Shown piece after piece: positions 58,537 to 64,000 of a stretch of 64,000 nucleotides of DNA. This stretch comes from Bosea sp. RAC05 (GTDB taxonomy: Bacteria > Pseudomonadota > Alphaproteobacteria > Rhizobiales > Beijerinckiaceae): positions 2,652,001 to 2,716,000 of the forward strand of contig NZ_CP016464.1 of NCBI RefSeq assembly GCF_001713455.1, given 5' to 3'. Position 1 is the stretch's first letter, and every line of letters starts with the position of its first letter. The notes under the pieces were generated by a model. The model did not search any database and had not been told where the DNA came from. It saw nothing but the letters and a program-made list of their open reading frames with translations. The translations under genes and the position numbers were made by a program.

Positions 58537-59424
58537 ATGCAGCCCCGCCCGGACCCCGCTTCCCTGACCGATCTGCGCCGCCATCTCGCCGAGATGGCGC
58601 TGCGCGGCGCGCCTGCGGCAGTGGGGCAGGTGAGTTTCGGCGCGCCCGCCCTCGATGCGGCGCTGGGCGGCGGCATCGCCCGCGCGGCCCTGCACGAGGT
58701 CTATGCGCCCGCCACGGCCGATCTCGCGGCGGCAACGGGATTCGCCGTCGGCCTCGCCATCCGGGCCGCGCAGGAGCGCCCGATCCTCTGGGTGCGGCAG
58801 GATGTCGTCGATGCCGAGACCGGCCGGCTGCATCCGCCGGGGCTGACCGAACTCGGGCTCGATCCCGCTCGCGTGCTGCTGGTGCGGGCGCGCGATGCCG
58901 AGGGCGTGCTGCGCGCCGGCGCCGAGGCCGCCCGCTGCCCGGCGCTGGGGGCGGTGCTGATCGAGCCCTGGGGCGCGCCGCGCCGCCTCGATCTGACCGC
59001 CAGCCGGCGCCTGGCCCTGGCGGCGGAAGGCTCGGGCGCGACGACGCTTCTGCTGCGCGCCGCCGTGGCGCCGCAGCCGAGCGCGGCCTCGACCCGCTGG
59101 CAGGTCGCGTCCCTGCCGTCGCGGACGCTGGAGGCGAATGCACCGGGAGCGCCTGCCTTCAGCCTCCGATTGCTGCGGCATCGCGGGGGGCTGGGTGAGA
59201 CTGAGTGGCGTGTGGAGTGGAGCCGTGACCGACAATCTTTCCAGGAGAGCCCTGTCCAGAGCGACGTCCGAAACCGTCAGGCCGCTGCCGGCCGCGACGA
59301 GACCATCCTGCAGCCCAGAGCCAGCCCCGATGCCGCGCCGCTATCTCGCTTTGTGGTTCCCTTTCCTGCCGACCGACCGGCTGCGGCGGGAGGGCCGGGT
59401 CCCGACATCCGGCGTACCGGCTGA
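58537..59424 (+). CDS. imuA: Mutasome protein ImuA (RecA-like)
   Basis: 295 residues with a RecA-like fold that lost its Walker A. It has VSFGAPALDAALGGGIARAA, LHEVYAPATADLAAATGFAV, RPILWVRQDVVDAE and GAVLIEPWGAPRRLDLTASR. The C-terminal 60 residues are low complexity. It is the first gene of the SOS mutagenesis cassette imuA-imuB-dnaE2, in which ImuA and ImuB help the error-prone DnaE2 bypass lesions. It overlaps the imuB coding region by 95 bases. The upstream LexA site supports induction by DNA damage. Confidence 0.85.
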   Translation: MQPRPDPASLTDLRRHLAEMALRGAPAAVGQVSFGAPALDAALGGGIARAALHEVYAPATADLAAATGFAVGLAIRAAQERPILWVRQDVVDAETGRLHPPGLTELGLDPARVLLVRARDAEGVLRAGAEAARCPALGAVLIEPWGAPRRLDLTASRRLALAAEGSGATTLLLRAAVAPQPSAASTRWQVASLPSRTLEANAPGAPAFSLRLLRHRGGLGETEWRVEWSRDRQSFQESPVQSDVRNRQAAAGRDETILQPRASPDAAPLSRFVVPFPADRPAAAGGPGPDIRRTG

Positions 59425-60874
59425 CGCCCCGCTGGTCGTCTATGCCCATCGTGGCAATGCGCTTCGCCTCGTCGCGGGGGACGACCGGGCTCTGGCGCTG
59501 GGGCTGGCGCGGGACCTCACCCTGGCCGACGCCAGGGCCCGCATTCCCGGTCTGATCGCGATCGAGGCCGAGCCTGAGGCCGACGAGGCCCTGCTGATGC
59601 GGCTCGCCGCCTTCTGCGACCGCTTCACCCCGCTGGTCGCGCTCGATCGCCCCCAGGGCCTGCTGCTCGACATCACCGGCTGCGCCCATCTCTTCGGCGG
59701 GGAGGGCGCGCTGCTGGCGACGCTCGGCCGCTGGATGCAGCGCGGCGGCCTCGCGCTCCGCTCGGCCGTCGCGGGCACGCCGGAAGCCGCCCATGCGCTG
59801 GCGCGCTTCGGCCGGGGCGGGATCGTGCCGCCCGGGCAGGACGAGGCCTGGCTGCGTCCGCTGCCGGTCGCGGCACTCGAGCTTCCTCCTGAGACCGCGC
59901 TCGCCTTGACCCGGGCGGGCCTGAGGACGCTGGCCGATCTCGCCGAGCGCCCCTCCAAGGGGCTGTCGGCCCGCTTCGGTGAGGATCTGGTGACGCGGTT
60001 GCGGCGCACGCTCGGCCATGAGGATGCCCGGCTTACGCCGCTGCGCCCGCCGCCGGCCTGCCTGGTCGAGCGCCATTTCGCCGAACCCATGCTCGATCTC
60101 GACGGGCTGCAGGAGGTGGTCGCCCGGCTGATCGCGGAGGCCGCGCGGGTGCTGGAACAGCGCGGCGAGGGCGGGCGCGTCTTCGAACTCGGCTTCCATC
60201 GCAGCGACGGGGCGGTGCGGCGGCTGGTGATCGAGACCGGGCGCCCGACGCGCGACGGCAAGGCCATCCTGCGGCTCTGGCGCGAGCGCGTCGAGAGCCT
60301 GGCCGACCCGCTCGATCCCGGTTTCGGTTTCGATGCGGTGCGCCTTGCCGTGCCGGTCTGCGAGCCGCTGAGCGAAACCCAGCCGAGCCTCGACCGCCGC
60401 GCCGTCGAGGACGAGGCCGTGGCCGATCTCGTCGACCGGCTGGTCGTGCGCTTCGGCCGCGACCGGGTGCTGCGCTTCGTGGCGCAGGACAGCCACCATC
60501 CCGTGCGAGCGGCGAAGGCCCGCTCGGCCGCGCTGCCGCCGGCCGGCATCGCCTGGCCGGCCCCCATTCCGCATGAACCGCCGACACGCCCGCTCCAGCT
60601 CTTCGAGCCGCCCCAGCCGGTGGAGGCCATCGCCGAGGTGCCCGACGGCCCGCCGATCCGCTTCCGCTGGCGCCGGCTTATCCATGACGTCGCCCGTGCC
60701 GAGGGTCCCGAACGCATCGCGCCGGAATGGTGGCGCGACGGCTCCAGCGAGCCGATGCGCGATTATTACCGCGTCGAGGACTCGGCAGGCCGCCGCTTCT
60801 GGCTCTTCCGCGTCGGCTTCCACGAGCCGGAGCAGGCGCCGCCGCGCTGGTTCCTGCATGGGCTGTTTGCATGA
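59330..60874 (+). CDS. imuB: Mutasome protein ImuB (inactive Y-family polymerase)
   Basis: 514 residues. The Y-family palm and fingers are kept in outline (start MPRRYLALWFPFLPTDRLRR, middle LLLDITGCAHLFGGEGALLA), but the catalytic acidic residue normally in the first strand is replaced (ALWFPF), as known for ImuB. A C-terminal region (about 345-514) holds the protein-contact parts. It links DnaE2 to the sliding clamp. The ATG at 59330 gives the conserved N-terminus and lies inside imuA. Its stop overlaps the dnaE2 start (ATGA). Confidence 0.9.
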   Translation: MPRRYLALWFPFLPTDRLRREGRVPTSGVPADAPLVVYAHRGNALRLVAGDDRALALGLARDLTLADARARIPGLIAIEAEPEADEALLMRLAAFCDRFTPLVALDRPQGLLLDITGCAHLFGGEGALLATLGRWMQRGGLALRSAVAGTPEAAHALARFGRGGIVPPGQDEAWLRPLPVAALELPPETALALTRAGLRTLADLAERPSKGLSARFGEDLVTRLRRTLGHEDARLTPLRPPPACLVERHFAEPMLDLDGLQEVVARLIAEAARVLEQRGEGGRVFELGFHRSDGAVRRLVIETGRPTRDGKAILRLWRERVESLADPLDPGFGFDAVRLAVPVCEPLSETQPSLDRRAVEDEAVADLVDRLVVRFGRDRVLRFVAQDSHHPVRAAKARSAALPPAGIAWPAPIPHEPPTRPLQLFEPPQPVEAIAEVPDGPPIRFRWRRLIHDVARAEGPERIAPEWWRDGSSEPMRDYYRVEDSAGRRFWLFRVGFHEPEQAPPRWFLHGLFA

Positions 60875-63800
60875 ATCAGGTCCTCAGCCCCTTCGCCGAA
60901 CTCGTTGCCGCGACGAATTTTTCCTTCCTGCGCGGCGCCTCGCCGGGGCCCAATCTGGTGCTCACCGCGCTGCTGCTCGGCCATGCGGGGCTCGGCCTCG
61001 CCGATCGCAACACGGTGGCGGGCGTGGTGCGGGCCTGGAGCGCGCTGCGGCAGCTGCGCGAGGACGGGCTGCCCCCGGCCGAGAAGCTGAAGGAGGGCGA
61101 TAGCCCCGGCGAGCATGTCTGGATCGAAAACCCCGCCTTCGCCGACCTGCCCTTCACCGCGGCGCAGCTGCGGGCGATGGCGCAGGATTTCCGGCTTGTC
61201 CTCGGCAGCCGGCTCGTCTTTGCCGACGGCACGCCCGACATCGTCGTCTATCCCGCCAACCGCAGCGGCTGGGGCAGGCTCTGCCGCCTGCTCAGCGAGG
61301 GCAACCGGCGCGCCGGCAAGGGCGAGTGCATCCTGAACCTCGACGACCTCCTCAGCGATACCCGCGATCTCCTGCTGATCCTGATGCCGCCGCGCGATCT
61401 CGCCGGTCTGCCTGCGCTGCTCGCCCGGCTGGACGAGGCCGCGCCCGGCTCGCTCTGGCTCGGCGCCAGCATGCACCGGCGCGGCGACGACCGCCGCCGG
61501 CTGGCGCGGCTGAAGGCGATCGCCGCCGCGACCCGCACCCCGCTGCTGGCGACCAACGACGTGCTCTACGATGCCCCCGAGCAGCGCGACCTGCAGGACG
61601 TGCTGACCTGCATCCGCGAGGGCGTCTCGATCGAGCGGGCGGGGCGCCTGCTCGAGGCCAATGCCGAGCGCCATCTCAAGACGCCCCAGGAGATGATCCG
61701 GCTCTTCCGCGATGCCCCCGAGGCGATCGCCGAGACGCGCCATCTCCTCGCCCGCATCGACTTCGATCTCGGCCAGCTCGAATACGAATATCCCGACGAG
61801 CCCGTCCCGCCCGGCTGGAGCGACCAGGCCTGGCTCGTGGAACTGGTGCGCCGCTGCAGCGACATCCGCTATCCCGACGGGGTACCGGCGAAGGTCGAGG
61901 CCCTGCTGCGCAAGGAGCTCGATCTGATCGCGGGGCTGAACTACGCCCGCTATTTCCTCACCATCCACCAGATCGTCGAATTCGCCGTCAGCCGCGGCAT
62001 CCTCTGCCAGGGCCGCGGCTCGGCCGCCAATTCCGCCGTCTGCTATGTGCTGGGCATCACCGCCGTCGACCCCGCCGAGAGCGACGTGCTGTTCGAGCGC
62101 TTCATCTCGACGCAGCGCCGCGAGCCGCCCGATATCGATGTCGATTTCGAGCATGAGCGGCGCGAGGAGGTGATCCAGTGGATCTATGAGCGCTATGGCC
62201 GCCACCGCGCCGGCATCGTCGCGACCGTGATCCGCTACCGCCCGCGCAGCGCCATCCGCGATGTCGGCAAGGCGCTGGGGCTGACCGAGGACGTCACCGC
62301 GCGCATCGCCAGCACGCAATGGGGCAGCTGGGGCACCGAGATCGGCGACGACCGCGTCCGCCAGGCCGGGCTCGACCCCGCCAACCCCACGATCCGCCGC
62401 GCCGTCGACTTCGCCATCCGCCTGCTCGGCTTTCCGCGCCATCTCTCGCAGCATGTCGGCGGCTTCGTGCTGGCGCGCGGGCACCTCGACGAGATGGTGC
62501 CGGTCGGCAATGCCGCGATGGCGGACCGCACCTTCATCGAATGGGACAAGGACGACATCGATGAACTCCGCCTGATGAAGGTCGATGTGCTCGCACTGGG
62601 CATGCTGACCTGCATCCGCAAGGCCTTCGACCTGCTGCGGGAGCATCAGGGCCTCGAGATGGGCCTGGCCGACGTGCCCAAGGACGACGGGCCGACCTAT
62701 GACATGCTCTGCCGGGGCCAGTCGCTCGGCGTCTTCCAGGTCGAGAGCCGGGCGCAGATGAACATGCTGCCGCGCCTGAAGCCGCGCATCCTCTACGACC
62801 TCGTCATCCAGGTCGCGATCGTCCGGCCCGGGCCGATTCAGGGCGACATGGTCCACCCCTATCTGCGGCGGCGGGCGGGGCTTGAGCCAGTACATTATCC
62901 CGCGCCGGCCCCGGAGCACGGGCCGGCTGACGAGCTCTTCCAGGTGCTGAACAAGACCAAGGGCGTGCCGCTCTTCCAGGAGCAGGCGATGAAGCTCGCC
63001 ATGGTCGCCGCGAAATTCTCAGACAGCGAGGCCAACGGCCTGCGCAAGGCGATGGCGACCTTCCGCAGCGACGGCAGCATCGGCAACTATCAGGACATGA
63101 TGGTGGAGCGGATGGTGGCGCGCGGCTATGAGCGCGATTTCGCCCAGCGCTGCTTCGACCAGATCAAGGGCTTCGGCAGCTACGGCTTCCCGGAAAGCCA
63201 CGCCGCCTCCTTCGCCAAGCTGGTCTACATCTCCTCCTGGCTGAAATGCCATCACCCGGCTGCCTTCGCCTGCGCGCTTTTGAACGCGCAGCCCATGGGC
63301 TTCTACGCACCCGCCCAGATCGTGCGCGAGGCGCAGGAGGTCGGCGGCGTCGAGCCACGCGCGATCGATGTGAATTCCAGCTTCTGGGACAATGGGTTGG
63401 AGCCGACTGTCCATCCTCGTTTCGCCCTGCGCCTCGGCTTCCGCCAGATCGACGGCTTCCGCGAGGAATGGGGCCTGCGCATCGCGGCGCGGCGGGGCGG
63501 GGGCTTTTCCGATGTCGAGGAGCTGATGCGCCGGGCCGATCTGCCGGGCCGTGCGATGCGGCTGCTCGCCGATGCCGACGCCTTCCGCTCGCTCGGGCTC
63601 GACCGCCGCGAGGCGCTCTGGGCCGTGCGCCGCCTGCCGGATGACGAGGCCCTGCCGCTCTTCGCCGCTGCCCAGGCCCGCGAACTGGGCGAGGAGCCGG
63701 CCGTCCCTCTGCCCCTCATGCCGCTGCCGCAGCAGATCGTCGCCGACTACCAGACGGTCAGGCTCTCGCTGAAGGGGCACCCGATGGGCATGCTGCGGCC

Positions 63801-64000
63801 GCTGTTCCGGCGCGACCGCGTGCTGAGCTGCGCCGAGCTCGAAGGCCGGCCCGACGGCAGTTGGACGACGACGGCCGGCGTCGTGCTGGTGCGCCAGCGC
63901 CCCGGCAACGGCAAGGCGATCTTCATCACGCTGGAGGACGAGACCGGCATCGCCAACATCCTGCTCTGGGCGCGCCTGTTCGAGCGCTTCCGGCGCGAGG
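60871..64000 (+). CDS. dnaE2: Error-prone DNA polymerase DnaE2 (ImuC), 3' truncated by window edge
   Basis: At least 1043 codons, open to the end of the window. The PHP domain starts ELVAATNFSFLRGASPG. The polymerase core has CQGRGSAANSAVCYVLGITA and catalytic acidic residues in PPDIDVDFEHERREEVIQWI (about 418-437). FGSYGFPESHAASFAKLVYI follows near 767, and the C-terminal OB region begins near the edge (GVVLVRQRPGNGKAIFITLE). It is the mutagenic lesion-bypass alpha subunit, separate from the replicative dnaE at 14773. The ATG overlaps the imuB stop. Confidence 0.93.
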   Translation, partial: MNQVLSPFAELVAATNFSFLRGASPGPNLVLTALLLGHAGLGLADRNTVAGVVRAWSALRQLREDGLPPAEKLKEGDSPGEHVWIENPAFADLPFTAAQLRAMAQDFRLVLGSRLVFADGTPDIVVYPANRSGWGRLCRLLSEGNRRAGKGECILNLDDLLSDTRDLLLILMPPRDLAGLPALLARLDEAAPGSLWLGASMHRRGDDRRRLARLKAIAAATRTPLLATNDVLYDAPEQRDLQDVLTCIREGVSIERAGRLLEANAERHLKTPQEMIRLFRDAPEAIAETRHLLARIDFDLGQLEYEYPDEPVPPGWSDQAWLVELVRRCSDIRYPDGVPAKVEALLRKELDLIAGLNYARYFLTIHQIVEFAVSRGILCQGRGSAANSAVCYVLGITAVDPAESDVLFERFISTQRREPPDIDVDFEHERREEVIQWIYERYGRHRAGIVATVIRYRPRSAIRDVGKALGLTEDVTARIASTQWGSWGTEIGDDRVRQAGLDPANPTIRRAVDFAIRLLGFPRHLSQHVGGFVLARGHLDEMVPVGNAAMADRTFIEWDKDDIDELRLMKVDVLALGMLTCIRKAFDLLREHQGLEMGLADVPKDDGPTYDMLCRGQSLGVFQVESRAQMNMLPRLKPRILYDLVIQVAIVRPGPIQGDMVHPYLRRRAGLEPVHYPAPAPEHGPADELFQVLNKTKGVPLFQEQAMKLAMVAAKFSDSEANGLRKAMATFRSDGSIGNYQDMMVERMVARGYERDFAQRCFDQIKGFGSYGFPESHAASFAKLVYISSWLKCHHPAAFACALLNAQPMGFYAPAQIVREAQEVGGVEPRAIDVNSSFWDNGLEPTVHPRFALRLGFRQIDGFREEWGLRIAARRGGGFSDVEELMRRADLPGRAMRLLADADAFRSLGLDRREALWAVRRLPDDEALPLFAAAQARELGEEPAVPLPLMPLPQQIVADYQTVRLSLKGHPMGMLRPLFRRDRVLSCAELEGRPDGSWTTTAGVVLVRQRPGNGKAIFITLEDETGIANILLWARLFERFRRE

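Overview
The window is high-GC chromosomal DNA from an alphaproteobacterium, most likely of the order Hyphomicrobiales (Rhizobiales). Boseaceae or Methylobacteriaceae relatives fit best, but no 16S gene is present and the genus is a guess. Evidence: a short (443-residue) prolyl-tRNA synthetase; LexA sites of the GTTC-N7-GTTC type; an imuA-imuB-dnaE2 mutasome cassette; an LpxI-type lipid A pathway; and the order comEC-lexA-moeA-moaC-trpC-trpD-trpG. Genes are tightly packed, with many ATGA/GTGA overlaps and few intergenic gaps. No rRNA, tRNA, CRISPR array, prophage or insertion sequence was seen.

Layout. 1-8 kb: the end of pepA, holC, a lipoprotein, a two-gene P450/ATP-grasp operon, a membrane protein, a small DNA-binding-like protein and an ABC-F ATPase. 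8-14.4 kb: a chemoreceptor, coaD, proS, and the lolC/E and lolD lipoprotein export genes. 14.5-18.2 kb: a 36-residue membrane peptide with its own LexA-box promoter, directly ahead of dnaE. 18.3-20.3 kb: an FkbM methyltransferase and a membrane GGDEF protein. 20.5-35.8 kb: the large translation and envelope cluster rpsB-tsf-pyrH-frr-uppS-cdsA-dxr-rseP-bamA-lpxD-fabZ-lpxA-lpxI-lpxB. 35.8-47.4 kb: a Tat-exported Bug protein, gltA, gltX, comEC, lexA, moeA, moaC and trpCDG. 47.5-58.4 kb is more accessory: a HerA-like ATPase, a methyltransferase, a YARHG protein, a ceramidase-like membrane protein, an Asp/Glu racemase-family enzyme, an ABC exporter, a GntR/amidohydrolase/substrate-binding-protein locus and a ParDE toxin-antitoxin pair. 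58.5-64 kb: imuA, imuB and dnaE2, the last cut by the window edge.

The theme linking distant parts is DNA damage. lexA carries one perfect and one near-perfect LexA site in its promoter. Perfect sites also lie in front of the imuA-imuB-dnaE2 cassette and of the 36-residue membrane peptide upstream of dnaE. In that last promoter the LexA box fills the spacer between -35 and -10. Its small size, single membrane span and SOS control recall the Caulobacter division inhibitor SidA, so it is a candidate uncharacterised SOS checkpoint peptide. Other points of interest are the P450/ATP-grasp pair, the extra C-terminal domain on ribosomal protein S2, three 10-bp direct repeats in front of parD, and a 12-bp motif shared by two promoters around the GntR regulator.
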